DNA of 54,613 nt from an uncultured Propionibacteriaceae bacterium (GCA_938012815.1 CALLVV010000046.1:1-54613), one strand, 5' to 3'; counted from the first letter of the stretch, positions 44,782 through 53,146 are shown. The notes: generated from the letters alone by a model not told the origin. A program made the numbers and translations.

Positions 44782-45202
44782 CGTGAGGTCATTCTGGATC
44801 GCCTGGGCTCGTGGGAGAAGTTCCTGCACGGCGACCACGGTATGGATCCACTCGCAGTCATGACGTTGCCCCATTATAAGTTCGAGGCTATCCACCCCGA
44901 CCCGCTGGACCCTTGCTCTCGTGAAGGCGACGAATGACCTACGAGGCACCGTGGAGCACGACATCCGCCAGTTCTGGCCGAAACTCCCCGCCGGGGAACT
45001 GACCCGTCTGCTCTTCACACAGCCCTATCTTCAAATGGAGAACGTGGTGGACGCGGGACTGGCCCAGCGGCAGACGGCGTCCAAGTGGCTGAATGAGCTG
45101 GCCACCACCGGCCTGATCGCCAAGGAGAAGATCGGCCGAAACGTCGTCTACATCAATCAGAAGCTGCTGAACGAACTGTTCACGACTCCCCTACCGGAAT
45201 AG
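44782..45202 (+). pseudogene. Fic-domain gene with the catalytic core deleted
   Basis: From 44782 the frame reads REVILDRLGSWEKFLHG, then DHGMDPLAVMTLPHYKFEAI, the pre-catalytic part of a Fic AMP-transferase. The His-Pro that should open HPFxDGNGR is followed by unrelated residues and a stop. After a frame change, 44921-45202 gives the C-terminal winged helix (LTRLLFTQPYLQMENVVDAG, then AQRQTASKWLNELATTGL, IGRNVVYINQKLLNELF). About 100 residues with the whole active site are missing. It is an inactive scar, although the 93-residue C-terminal part could still be translated as a DNA-binding-like protein. Confidence 0.75.
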
Positions 45203-45434
45203 GCGGCCCCGCCGGAGCGGCCCGGGGATCCGTGTTTGCCGCTGTCCGCCGCTCACGTCTTCTTCCCGGGAACGAACGTGGCCAGCAGTCACCTGCCGAA
45301 CGTGGCGGGGCTGCTGGTTCATGCGCGAGGCTTATCGCAACGCAGCGGTCCGCAGCCGCCGGTTCGCCCTGGCCCGGTCTGCCGTTCTCGGGCGAGATGC
45401 CTCGCACGGCCGCCCCGATCGCGAGAGGCTGGCC

Positions 45435-45689
45435 TCAGTAGTGGTACCGGGCCTGGAGGATCACCAGGTCATCGCCGTCGACGAGATACACGAGCCTGTG
45501 CTCCTCCGTGATGCGTCGCGACCACGCCCCGGTTGCCCCATACCTGAGTTGTTCGGGCTTCCCGATCCCACCGAAGGGATCGCGGAGGCAGGCATCGATG
45601 AGCGCGTTGATCCGCTTGAGAATCCGGCGGCCTGCGGCCTGCCAGTACGTGTAATCCTCCCAGGCCGAGGGATCCCACGCCAGGCGCAC
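45435..45689 (-). CDS. yoeB: YoeB-type ribosome-dependent mRNA interferase toxin
   Basis: This 84-residue toxin starts at GTG 45689 (RLAWDPSAWEDYTYWQ). It contains RILKRINALIDACLRDPF, GKPEQLRYGATGAWSRRI, TEEHRLVYLVDGDDLVIL and ends ARYHY, the hallmark C-terminus of YoeB. It cleaves mRNA in the ribosomal A site when the antitoxin is degraded. One nucleotide separates it from the antitoxin stop. Confidence 0.95.
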   Translation of the reverse strand: MRLAWDPSAWEDYTYWQAAGRRILKRINALIDACLRDPFGGIGKPEQLRYGATGAWSRRITEEHRLVYLVDGDDLVILQARYHY

Positions 45690-45690
45690 C

Positions 45691-45942
45691 TCAGTCCTCC
45701 CGGATGAGATCATGTTCCTCGGTCCGCCCTTCCCGCGCCCTCTCGTAGGCGTCGAGCAGCCTGCGGGCATTGGCGGGGGAACGGAACAGGTAGGCCGTTT
45801 CCTGCCACGCGGCGTATTCATCGGCGGACATGAGAACGGCGTTCCCCTTGCGGGAAACGATCTCGACGGCAGTGCAGTCGTCGTTGACCTGCTCGATGAG
45901 CGGGAACAACGTCCTGCGGGCCTCGCTGGCGCTGATGGACAC
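45691..45942 (-). CDS. yefM: YefM/Phd-type antitoxin
   Basis: This is an 83-residue antitoxin. ISASEARRTLFPLIEQVND, TAVEIVSRKGNAVLMSADEY and WQETAYLFRSPANARRLL are family features. Two GTG starts are possible; the second (45942) lies 7 nt after GGGGGAGG and is preferred, as the first overlaps that ribosome site. The inverted repeat TGGTAC-N9-GTACCA at 45964-45984 just upstream is a likely autoregulatory operator. Confidence 0.93.
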   Translation of the reverse strand: MSISASEARRTLFPLIEQVNDDCTAVEIVSRKGNAVLMSADEYAAWQETAYLFRSPANARRLLDAYERAREGRTEEHDLIRED

Positions 45943-45963
45943 GGCCACACCTCCCCCTGAAAG

Positions 45964-45984
45964 TGGTACGGAACAACGGTACCA
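45964..45984. promoter_or_regulatory. Operator-like inverted repeat before yefM
   Basis: TGGTAC (45964-45969) and GTACCA (45979-45984) form an inverted repeat with a 9-nt spacer, 22 nt before the chosen yefM start. YefM operators in other bacteria are TGTACA-type palindromes, which this resembles. Confidence 0.55.
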
Positions 45985-46063
45985 GTCATCGCGCTTCGTT
46001 GCCGTTCTTTCTGCACGCCAGCGAGGCTCTGGAGAAGGAATCACGATTGCGCAACCGGGTTGG

Positions 46064-46245
46064 TCACAGTCCGTCGATGATGGTTTCGATCATACGGAGG
46101 GCCTGTTGCTCGAAGGCGGGATCCGGGTTGACGAGTATGTGGATGGCGAGCCCGTCCACCAGCCCATGCAGGAGCGTTGTCGCCTCGTCGACGTCGAGGT
46201 CCGGCGCGGTGAGCCCGGCCGCGGTGAAACGTCTCGGCGTCACCG
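46064..46245 (-). pseudogene. TetR-family C-terminal remnant
   Basis: The minus strand reads GLTAPDLDVDEATTLLHGL, then VDGLAIHILVNPDPAFEQQA and LRMIETIIDGL before the stop at 46064. This is the end of a TetR ligand domain (the ALVDGLALHAL-type block). Upstream the homology stops before the NmrA gene; the helix-turn-helix is missing. Probably inactivated by the deletion that brought in the NmrA/HxlR pair. Confidence 0.6.
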
Positions 46246-46290
46246 ACCACCCCGCGCCACCAGGCGATGATCTTTCCGACCCGACGCCAC

Positions 46291-47244
46291 TCACGAGGCG
46301 TTGAAGGCCGTGCGCTTCCCTTGCCAGCCGGTCACACGCAGGAACCGTTCCCATGTGAGGGCATCCGGGGTGATGCGACGGCTCCATTCCAGGTCGCGTC
46401 CCGGCCTGAAATAGCCGTGGTCCACGGCGTAGTTCACCATGCCCAGGAGTTCTTTCACATGCAGTTCATCCGAAGCGAATTCGGGAAACCAGCGGAGCAT
46501 TCCGTCGCGCGTGAATGCATTGCGATACTCGGCTTTTATTCCGGTGACCCGTTGGAAGGTCTCCACCATTTCCCGCGGTGAGATGATGTCCCCCACCAGC
46601 GGGAGGGTCTCTCCTTGGTAGAGCTCGGGGTGCGTGAGGATTTCGAGGACCGCCGGACCTGTCGCGGTCAGTGGGTCCACGAAGGGCGCACGGAAATCCT
46701 CGGGCAGGTAGATGGGCAGCAGGAGAACGTCGTCTTCCATGCGTGGTACGTAGTATTCCAGCAGGTTGGTGTAGAAGAAGGCCAGCATCACGAAGGTGTG
46801 CGCGACGGGCAGTGTACGGATGTGGTCTGCGATCCGCGCCTTGTCGGTGAAGTGCGGAGCGAACAGCTTGCCGCCCGAGATTTCGTCCACGTTTTCAAGG
46901 GTGCTGAAGACGATGTGCTCGACACCCGCTTGCACCGCCGCATCCGCCAGGCGGCATCCCAGCTCGAACTCACGCGAGTTCTCCGGATGCGTGGGCGGGG
47001 TCACGAGGAAGGCGCTCCGCGCGCCCGTGAAAGCGGCGAGCCATTCGTCGTCATGTCCCAGCTCTAGCGGGGCCGCGGCGACATCTGCGCCCAGCCTCGC
47101 GAGTTCCCGCGCCTGCGGGGATGATGGATCTCGAGTGAGTGCGCGCACCCGGAAGCGCCCGTCGGCCAGCAGCGTCCTGACGACGCTGCGACCCTGTTTG
47201 CTGGTGCCGCCCGCGACGGCGACGAGTGGTGCGGCAGAGGTCAT
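46291..47244 (-). CDS. NmrA-like NAD(P)-binding oxidoreductase
   Basis: This 317-residue protein starts at ATG 47244 with VAVAGGTSKQGRSVVRTLL (Rossmann loop), RFRVRALTRDPSSPQ and then GVEHIVFSTLENVDEI, as in NmrA/HSCARG and quinone-reductase QorB proteins. It lacks a YxxxK dehydrogenase pair, so it may be a redox sensor. The divergent HxlR gene suggests it is controlled by that regulator, as with YtfG/YtfH pairs. Confidence 0.87.
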   Translation of the reverse strand: MTSAAPLVAVAGGTSKQGRSVVRTLLADGRFRVRALTRDPSSPQARELARLGADVAAAPLELGHDDEWLAAFTGARSAFLVTPPTHPENSREFELGCRLADAAVQAGVEHIVFSTLENVDEISGGKLFAPHFTDKARIADHIRTLPVAHTFVMLAFFYTNLLEYYVPRMEDDVLLLPIYLPEDFRAPFVDPLTATGPAVLEILTHPELYQGETLPLVGDIISPREMVETFQRVTGIKAEYRNAFTRDGMLRWFPEFASDELHVKELLGMVNYAVDHGYFRPGRDLEWSRRITPDALTWERFLRVTGWQGKRTAFNAS

Positions 47245-47365
47245 GGCGTTTCTCCCTTGCGTGATGAGCGGTAGGGTCATGTACGAATTTCAGTGTGGGA
47301 CCACGGATCCCCAAGATCAAGAACTATCCTTTCCGATACCACCTCGAAGACTGCAGGAGCACGGC

Positions 47366-47749
47366 GTGAAACCAGAGTGCATCAGCGATTTCGTGAGCTT
47401 GGGAGAAAAGACGTATCCCTGCCCGATCAGTGTCGCAATGGATCTAGTAGGAGGCAAATGGAAGGCAGTCATCATCTACCATTTGAAGAACGGTCGAAAA
47501 CGTTTCGGCGAATTGCGTCGAGCACTCATATCGAGCACAGAAACCGTGCTGAGCAACCAGCTCAAACAGTTGGAGCAGGACGGCCTCGTATCGCGGCAGG
47601 TCTTCGGAACCACACCGCCCCTGAAGACGGTGTATTCGCTCACCGATTTCGGGCGTACCTTCCTGCCCGCGCTGAACACCCTGACCCAGTGGGGCAATCA
47701 GGTGGTGAGCGAGCGGGGACACTTCGGGCCGGCACATCCACTTCCCTGA
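47366..47749 (+). CDS. HxlR-family transcriptional regulator
   Basis: This 127-residue winged-helix protein contains YPCPISVAMDLVGGKWKAVI, GRKRFGELRRALISSTETVL, QLKQLEQDGLVSRQVFG and VYSLTDFGRTFLPALNTL, the HxlR (MarR-like) pattern. Two Cys residues (positions 4 and 16) could sense quinones or electrophiles. The start is GTG 47366, which has AGGAG 7 nt upstream; an ATG at 47279 is possible but less likely. Divergent from the NmrA gene, probably its regulator. Confidence 0.88.
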   Translation: MKPECISDFVSLGEKTYPCPISVAMDLVGGKWKAVIIYHLKNGRKRFGELRRALISSTETVLSNQLKQLEQDGLVSRQVFGTTPPLKTVYSLTDFGRTFLPALNTLTQWGNQVVSERGHFGPAHPLP

Positions 47750-47826
47750 TCCCGATTCTCTCCGCCACATCCTGCGCGCAGGCGCCGATCAGACTGATCC
47801 GACCGCCTCTTACCCTGTTTCCCTTG

Positions 47827-47949
47827 TGAGGAACTCTCTTCGCGTCGCCTTGGGCCTGCTGTTCATCGTCACAACCTCATGGCTGCCGGCCCCGCTCGGG
47901 TCCAACGTTAGGGACGCTGCCGATCCCGGCGGACCACCGGCGGGCTAGC
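47827..47949 (+). CDS. Signal-peptide-like small open frame
   Basis: A 40-residue frame starts GTG at 47827 and reads like a signal peptide (MRNSLRVALGLLFIV, then TTSWLPAPLGS) but stops at TAG 47947-47949, 5 bp inside the end of the convergent phosphatase gene. It may be the displaced N-terminus of the DUF2330-like protein that resumes at 48695. A stand-alone secreted peptide is possible. Confidence 0.35.
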
Positions 47950-48547
47950 CGGGAAGGTTGTAGGCCGACAGGCGAACTCTCCGCTTGGAATGGCTGACCA
48001 GGGCGTAGCGGCAGTTCTGCAAGGTGCCGAGTTTCGTCGACAGCTCGTCGGGCAGGCCCAGCAGCCGGGCGATCCCGACCCGGATGGCCAGGCCATGGCT
48101 GACGATCATGACGGTCTGGTTCTTGTTGTCCTTGATGATCTCGAACAGCGCCTCGCACACCCGGTCGGCCACCTCGGCCGCGGTCTCGCCGGTCGCCGAG
48201 CGGCGGAAATCCTGTCCGCTGCGGCGGAACTCGACCAGTTGGGGAAACTCCTGCGATACCTCGTCGATACTGCGTCCATGCCAGGAACCGCAGTGAATCT
48301 CCCGGAGTCTCTCGTCGGTGTGCACCTCGTGGCCGGTCAGCTTCGCGACCTCGTCAGCGGTCTGCTTGGCTCGCCGAAGATCGGAAGCATAGATCGCGTC
48401 CGGTCTGAGGCCCGCCATCGACGCCGCGACCGCTCGGGCCTGTCCGATGCCCACATCGTTGAGTGGCTCGTCCTGCTGCCCCTGGAACACCCCGAGCGCG
48501 TTCAGCCTGGTTTCGCCATGCCGGATCAGGATCAGTGTGGTGCTCAC
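47945..48547 (-). CDS. Histidine phosphatase (phosphoglycerate mutase family)
   Basis: This 200-residue enzyme has the catalytic RHG in LILIRHGETRLNALGVFQG, EIHCGSWHGRSIDEVSQEF and the second His in VMIVSHGLAIRVGIARLLG. Length and motifs are those of the cobC/GpmB-like branch. Substrate unknown. It sits, on the other strand, between two pieces that look like one secreted protein. Confidence 0.9.
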   Translation of the reverse strand: MSTTLILIRHGETRLNALGVFQGQQDEPLNDVGIGQARAVAASMAGLRPDAIYASDLRRAKQTADEVAKLTGHEVHTDERLREIHCGSWHGRSIDEVSQEFPQLVEFRRSGQDFRRSATGETAAEVADRVCEALFEIIKDNKNQTVMIVSHGLAIRVGIARLLGLPDELSTKLGTLQNCRYALVSHSKRRVRLSAYNLPG

Positions 48548-48694
48548 GATACCTCGATGCTTTCCTTCGGGGTCCTGGTCAATGTCCAGCAGAACCGCTG
48601 GCGCGTCCTTCCACAGCCGTTCTCGGGAGTAGTGGACGAGATCGCCATGGCCGGCACCGTGAGCAAGATTACCTTGTTGACCGACATGTGATCG

Positions 48695-49588
48695 ATGTCA
48701 GCCTCGACCATGGGGATGCCCGGACGCGATGCCCCCACGTCCACGTGGAACCGGTCAGCGGCCTGGATCATGCCGCTGCCTCCCGGGGGAAAGGTCAGCC
48801 TGGGTGACAAGGATGTCTTCGGCCGGCTCAAGGAACTGACCAAACCTCGCCCCCGGTACGTGCCACAGTTCCTGCCCGACTCCCGGGACGGAGGACCGCA
48901 ATCCGGGGTTGATGGACCCAAGGAGGGAGCGGCCCCCGGGGTTCAGGTCGTCGACGTCCAGACGGTAGGGCCGTTCGAGGTGACCACCCTGCAGGGCACC
49001 AGCGCCGCCGCGGTCAATGAGTGGCTGGGCGCCAACGGGTTCCCGGCCCGAAAAGAGGTGGAAACAACTTTTCAGGAGTATCTCGACGCAGGCTGGCAGA
49101 TCACCGCGACCCGGTTGACGCCCGGCGGCGACTCGGCGGCGCTGTCGAACGGACTGGATTCGCTGCGCATGGAGTTCCCCACCGATGAGCCGATCTATCC
49201 CATCAAGCTGTCCAGACACGCCCGGAAACGCCAAAGGGTGAAGCTCTTCATGCTGGCGGATCACCGCTTGGATGCGCAGGGACCGACATCGTCCTCCCGC
49301 AACCTGAACGTCAAGTTCGCCGGGAAGGTCCCGGCGGGTGAGTTGGGCCTCGGCGATGGTGAACGCTACCTGACTGCGGTGGAAGGCGACTTCATGCCGA
49401 CGGAGATCACCAATGACATCCGCTTCACCCAAGCCAATTCCGACGAGGAAAGCATACCCACCTACGACGTCGGCATCCCCGTGTGGAAGGCCTACCCGGC
49501 ACTGTTGTTGGTCGGGGTCCTCGCATGGCTGATCATCCGCAGGTACCGCAGAACACGAATGGCAGAACTCGTTCACGGCCGCTCGTGA
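48695..49588 (+). CDS. DUF2330-like protein, probably N-terminally truncated
   Basis: This 297-residue frame contains NRSAAWIMPLPPGGKVSLGD, VDVQTVGPFEVTTLQGTSAA, GAGWQITATR-type GWQITATRLTPGG and a C-terminal membrane helix (LLLVGVLAWLIIRRYRRTR). DUF2330 proteins normally have a signal peptide and an N-terminal Cys-rich region before this segment; both are absent here. The start ATG 48695 is uncertain. The signal-peptide frame at 47827-47949 could be its missing start. Confidence 0.55.
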   Translation: MSASTMGMPGRDAPTSTWNRSAAWIMPLPPGGKVSLGDKDVFGRLKELTKPRPRYVPQFLPDSRDGGPQSGVDGPKEGAAPGVQVVDVQTVGPFEVTTLQGTSAAAVNEWLGANGFPARKEVETTFQEYLDAGWQITATRLTPGGDSAALSNGLDSLRMEFPTDEPIYPIKLSRHARKRQRVKLFMLADHRLDAQGPTSSSRNLNVKFAGKVPAGELGLGDGERYLTAVEGDFMPTEITNDIRFTQANSDEESIPTYDVGIPVWKAYPALLLVGVLAWLIIRRYRRTRMAELVHGRS

Positions 49589-49906
49589 CCTTGTCCTAAC
49601 CGATGGAAAACCACACTCGAGTGTGCCAAATACCTTGTCAGTCGGCCGTGGACGCTGCCGACGTGAAGGCCAGGCGCGCTGACGTAGGCGCCGGATGTCG
49701 TGTGGCTCTCGGTCGCATCAACGCCATCGCCATCATCCATTCAAGTCGAACAGCGACGTGACTCCTGCCCACATCCCAGTCCGCCATTCCTCTCCGCTGC
49801 TGGGCGGCCGGAACGACAACGCAGGAGGTCACGTTTGGATGTGCCGGCGCGTCACAGGGGTAGACGGGAAAACGTCCTGTCCCCTATGACAAGGAGATGA
49901 TTCCAC
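49589..49906. other. Intergenic region with palindrome and ECF41 promoter
   Basis: About 318 nt. CACACTCGAGTGTG at 49612-49625 is a perfect 14-bp palindrome, perhaps an operator. The ECF41-type promoter at 49850-49876 is described separately. No further gene is supported. Confidence 0.5.
49850..49876 (+). promoter_or_regulatory. ECF41-type autoregulatory promoter
   Basis: CGTCACA (49850-49856) and CGTC (49873-49876) are separated by exactly 16 nt. The published ECF41 consensus is TGTCACA-N16-CGTC, so 10 of 11 positions match. It is 30 nt before the operon that ends with an ECF41 sigma gene, the expected self-regulated arrangement. Confidence 0.75.
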
Positions 49907-50209
49907 ATGCAGCGAGTGATCGAGTTCACGACCGACACGTTTGGCGCCGAGAAGATCGAGTCAGCCCTCCGAGCGGCATTCGACGTCTTGGCCGAGGAAT
50001 GTCCGGACGGGGTACGGCTGGCCTATTGGAAGGTGCAGGGCACCAGCCGGTTCGTCGCACTGATCGATCTGGATGACGAGCGGAACAACCCGTTGCTGTC
50101 CCTGGACGCAACGGCGGCGTTGCCGAAGGTGATCGGATCCCATGTCGAGAGCGGTTACCCGATGCCGCAGCCGGTCGAGCTGATCGGTAGTTACGGTTTC
50201 GCTCTGTGA
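49907..50209 (+). CDS. Small protein in operon with ECF41 sigma factor
   Basis: This 100-residue protein has an alpha/beta pattern like a dimeric ferredoxin-fold (ABM-type) domain: LAYWKVQGTSRFVALIDLDD and PLLSLDATAALPKVIGSHV. The family is not certain. Its stop overlaps the sigma-factor start (GTGA), so they are co-translated. ECF41 operons usually carry a small oxidoreductase-like or carboxymuconolactone decarboxylase-like partner, which this may replace. Confidence 0.75.
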   Translation: MQRVIEFTTDTFGAEKIESALRAAFDVLAEECPDGVRLAYWKVQGTSRFVALIDLDDERNNPLLSLDATAALPKVIGSHVESGYPMPQPVELIGSYGFAL

Positions 50210-51093
50210 ACTCCCAGCAGAAGCCAGGCGTCTTTGCCTCGCAGCGGGATCACCTGCGGGCCTTGGCGTTCCGGCTGCTGGGCCACGAAGCCGATGCCGA
50301 TGATGTGGTGCAGGAGGCCTGGCTCCGCTACGACCGCACCGACCTGCATGAGGTCACCAACGTGGAAGCCTGGCTCACCACGGTCGTCACGCGGCTCTGC
50401 TTGGATGTGATGCGGCGACGCCGCGCCACCATTCCGGTCGATGCCCTCGCCGAGCGCCCGGGGAATGAGCTCTCACCGGAGGCTACCGTCGAGCTGGCCC
50501 GTGACGTCGAGACCGCACTCGAGGTCGTGGTGGCCGAGTTGAGTCCACCACAACGGGTCACGCTGATCCTGCACGACGTGTTCGGTTTCACGTTCACCGA
50601 GATCGGAAGAATCCTGGGAACCAGCGAACCGGCCGCGAGGCGTCAGGCCAGCCGCGCCCGCAGCCGCATCCGTCACCGCGACGAGGTTCCCGCCACCGAT
50701 GCTTCAACGACACGGCAGCTGGTCGCAGCGTTTCTCGCCGCTGCCCAGCGGGGCGATGTCGATGGTCTGGTGGCCGTCCTCCATCCCGAAGTGGTTCGCA
50801 CGGCCGACCCGCAGGCTCTCCCTGCTGGCGGCCCACTGCGCATCACAGGTGCCGACCGCGTGATTGTGGAAACCGCTGCGTTGCGAGCCAATGCGTTGGA
50901 TGCGCACGTGCACGACTTGGTGGGAGGACCGGTCATCATGGTCGGAGATCCGATGCGACCCCGCCTGATCCTCACGTTCACCATTCGTGATGGCAGGATT
51001 CGCTCCTACGACGTGATCGCCGATCCGCAACGACTCAGCGCCATTCTCAAGGCAGGAAAGTCCCGAGGACAGGCATCCCGGGAAGCCCATTGA
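50206..51093 (+). CDS. ECF41-family sigma factor (SigJ-like) with SnoaL-like extension
   Basis: This 295-residue protein has sigma-2 (LRALAFRLLGHEADADDVVQ and EAWLRYDRTD), sigma-4 (LSPPQRVTLILHDVFGFTFT and EIGRILGTSEPAARRQ) and a 120-residue C-terminal SnoaL-like domain. The extension ends with DPQRL near the usual NPDKL position and has PAGGPLRITG near the DGGG loop. In ECF41 sigmas the extension controls activity in place of an anti-sigma factor. Start is GTG 50206. No anti-sigma gene is present. Autoregulation by the promoter at 49850 is expected. Confidence 0.9.
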   Translation: MNSQQKPGVFASQRDHLRALAFRLLGHEADADDVVQEAWLRYDRTDLHEVTNVEAWLTTVVTRLCLDVMRRRRATIPVDALAERPGNELSPEATVELARDVETALEVVVAELSPPQRVTLILHDVFGFTFTEIGRILGTSEPAARRQASRARSRIRHRDEVPATDASTTRQLVAAFLAAAQRGDVDGLVAVLHPEVVRTADPQALPAGGPLRITGADRVIVETAALRANALDAHVHDLVGGPVIMVGDPMRPRLILTFTIRDGRIRSYDVIADPQRLSAILKAGKSRGQASREAH

Positions 51094-51443
51094 ACGGCAC
51101 GAAAACGCCACGATGAGCATCCCTTCACGGGAGATTCTCGAAGATTCGGTCACCGAGGATCCTGAAAATTTCTGTCACCTCCGCGACATACAGTTGAGCT
51201 CATCCAATCGGACCGGAAGGACCTCGACATGACCTCCCTGCCTCCGCGGTCCTTTCTCCCCGGATCTCGTCGCCTGCCTTGAACGAGCCGATGAGTTGAT
51301 GGGACAGAAGCCCGGGCTCGCCCGCGACCTCCTCCTGGACACGGCTGCCGAACTCAGCATGTCCGATCCGTGCCTCGTTCCCCCGTTCCTCGAGGAGGCG
51401 CCCGGATCGCGCTCCACTGCTTTTCCTGCTCGATCGCCGGCCT
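51094..51443. other. Intergenic region with possible antitoxin remnant
   Basis: About 350 nt. A plus-strand stretch at 51236-51400 reads SPDLVACLERADELMGQKPG, then LARDLLLDTAAELS, which resembles a ribbon-helix-helix antitoxin but has no proper start (a frameshift before it) and no toxin behind it. It may be a decayed antitoxin. No other feature is supported. Confidence 0.3.
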
Positions 51444-51851
51444 TCACACGTGCGCTGTTCCAGGTGCGATCACCTGGAGCCCCACGGCCCTGGCCGCCTT
51501 GCCGAGCCTGTGGTCGTAGGTGAGAACCGCGGTGGCATCGAGTCGCATCGCCACTTCGAGGTGCAACGCATCGAGAGTCCGCAGGTATGGCATGGGCAGC
51601 AGACCCGCTCCGCGGTAAACCGCCCGGTCAAGAGCGGCCAGCCCGACCCCGTCGAGAATCCGGGTCACGGCACCCTGATCGATCCCCTCCCTGACTGCGA
51701 TGCGACGCAGCTCGGTTTCGAGCAGGTCACTGGAAACCAGCACATCCGCGGTCCGGTCGAGCCACTCGACCAGAGCATTGCTCTCGGGTTGTTCGATCAG
51801 CAGGGCGCCGAGGGCAGACGTGTCGACGTACACGATCGCGCCCGGGGTCAC
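51444..51851 (-). CDS. vapC: VapC-family PIN-domain toxin
   Basis: This 135-residue PIN ribonuclease has D10 in AIVYVDTSALGALL, E45 in LLETELRR, D94 in YLRTLDALHLEVAMRL and D113 in VLTYDHRL. It overlaps the upstream antitoxin by 4 nt. The pair differs from the VapBC pair at 12832 because its antitoxin is of the Phd type. Confidence 0.92.
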   Translation of the reverse strand: MTPGAIVYVDTSALGALLIEQPESNALVEWLDRTADVLVSSDLLETELRRIAVREGIDQGAVTRILDGVGLAALDRAVYRGAGLLPMPYLRTLDALHLEVAMRLDATAVLTYDHRLGKAARAVGLQVIAPGTAHV

Positions 51852-52129
51852 AGGCTGTCCTCACGCAGCTCGTCGAGAATCTCCGAGAGACTCCTCGCGT
51901 CGGTTCTCCGCGCGATTCCCAACTCCGCCCACCCTCCCCGACGCCGTGCCGGGCGGACGATTCGCAACGTGGGTGCGGGCTCGTCGAGCGGCACGATCTT
52001 CCCCACGGGCACCCCGCTGTTGGTCAGGACGAAGGACTGGCCCTCGCCCACCGCGCGAAGGACCCGCCCGGACTCATTGCGCAGCTCACGCTGGGACAGA
52101 CTCCTGATCCGCGGCTCGGTGTCGCTCAT
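51848..52129 (-). CDS. Phd/YefM-type antitoxin of the VapC pair
   Basis: This 93-residue antitoxin has RIRSLSQRELRNESGRVLRA, VLTNSGVPVGKIVPLDE and a C-terminal tail with SLSEILDELREDSL, typical of Phd-fold antitoxins that pair with PIN toxins. The ATG at 52129 is chosen; the longer frame to 52195 is not supported. It overlaps vapC by 4 nt. Confidence 0.88.
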   Translation of the reverse strand: MSDTEPRIRSLSQRELRNESGRVLRAVGEGQSFVLTNSGVPVGKIVPLDEPAPTLRIVRPARRRGGWAELGIARRTDARSLSEILDELREDSL

Positions 52130-52276
52130 GACACACAAACGTAGCACTCGTGCTACAAGATGCTGTGGCGCATCTTGGTTCGCACCCAGCGTCAATCGCC
52201 AGCGACTCTGTCAAGGAGCGAGCACACAGGGTTTGGCGTGCAGGCCTTCCGCAATGTCACGCACCGGACTCCTGAC

Positions 52277-53146
52277 TCACCTCACGCTTGTTTTCACCGG
52301 CCGGAGCTGGAACAGAGTCGTTTTGCTGTCGTACTTCCCCACTTCGGCTGTGAAGCGGAGATTGGTTCCAGAAGGAACACTGCCCGGCGATTTGTCGGCG
52401 GGAAAATGGAAGTCGTAGTAGTTGATGTCGATGAACTGGAAGTTCGGTCCCAGCGCGCTGTCCGGATCGTAATCCCCCGCGGACAGCAGGTAATCGAAGC
52501 GAGTTTTCGTTGACCCGTGCCGAGTAACAACCATGACGCATCCGTCGAATTCAATTATCCGCCCTTGGTACTTGCTGGCGAAAGCGGCAATCGAGGGATC
52601 GCCCGGATCCTTGAGGCTCAGCAGAGCCGCCAGATCCGAGTTGTTCTCCGCAGTCAGGATTCCTGGCGTAGACGTCGCCTCCGAGGCGGAGGGCTCTTCT
52701 TCAGGCGTGGGAGCAGTGGAAGATTGCGGACTCGAGGACGGGGTTGGTTGATCCGTCGGGGTCTCTTCCACTTCAGGTGTTGCCGACTCTTTCGCCGGGA
52801 AAGTATGGTAACGGATGACCACTGGGACATCCGGAGCGAATTTCTCATTCGCGGTGTAATCGGAATCACCGGCGATTGACACATCCTTCACCTCGCCATC
52901 ACCAGCAAACAACCCAATGACAAGGTCTGCAACCGCCTCGGTCGCAACATTGGTGAACCCGGAGTTCTCGAAACGAGTGACAACATCCTGATATTTCTTG
53001 CCCTTGGCTTCTGACGCCGAGAGCGGCGGGGCAACCTGCCCAGGAACATCACCTCCTCCACACGCAGCGATCGGGAAAATAATGAGTAGAGCCACCACCA
53101 TGGCGACCACCCGAGACAGCCCGGGGTGCGGTGAATGAGTAAGCAT
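52277..53146 (-). CDS. Lipoprotein with DUF4839-like domain
   Basis: This 289-residue protein has a signal peptide with lipobox IAAC (about residue 30), a PASTA-like segment (KYQDVVTRFENSGFTN, residues 55-120), a Pro/Thr/Ser-rich linker and a C-terminal domain with GRIIEFDGCVMVVTRHGSTK, LLSAGDYDPDSALGPNF and INYYDFHFP. The latter is the DUF4839 pattern. The start ATG 53146 begins MLTHSPHPGLS. Function unknown, probably cell-surface. Confidence 0.85.
   Translation of the reverse strand: MLTHSPHPGLSRVVAMVVALLIIFPIAACGGGDVPGQVAPPLSASEAKGKKYQDVVTRFENSGFTNVATEAVADLVIGLFAGDGEVKDVSIAGDSDYTANEKFAPDVPVVIRYHTFPAKESATPEVEETPTDQPTPSSSPQSSTAPTPEEEPSASEATSTPGILTAENNSDLAALLSLKDPGDPSIAAFASKYQGRIIEFDGCVMVVTRHGSTKTRFDYLLSAGDYDPDSALGPNFQFIDINYYDFHFPADKSPGSVPSGTNLRFTAEVGKYDSKTTLFQLRPVKTSVR

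Noticed and set aside
49638..49900. Small frames between DUF2330-like gene and the ECF41 operon
   Set aside because: Overlapping on both strands, low complexity, and interrupted by the ECF41 promoter.
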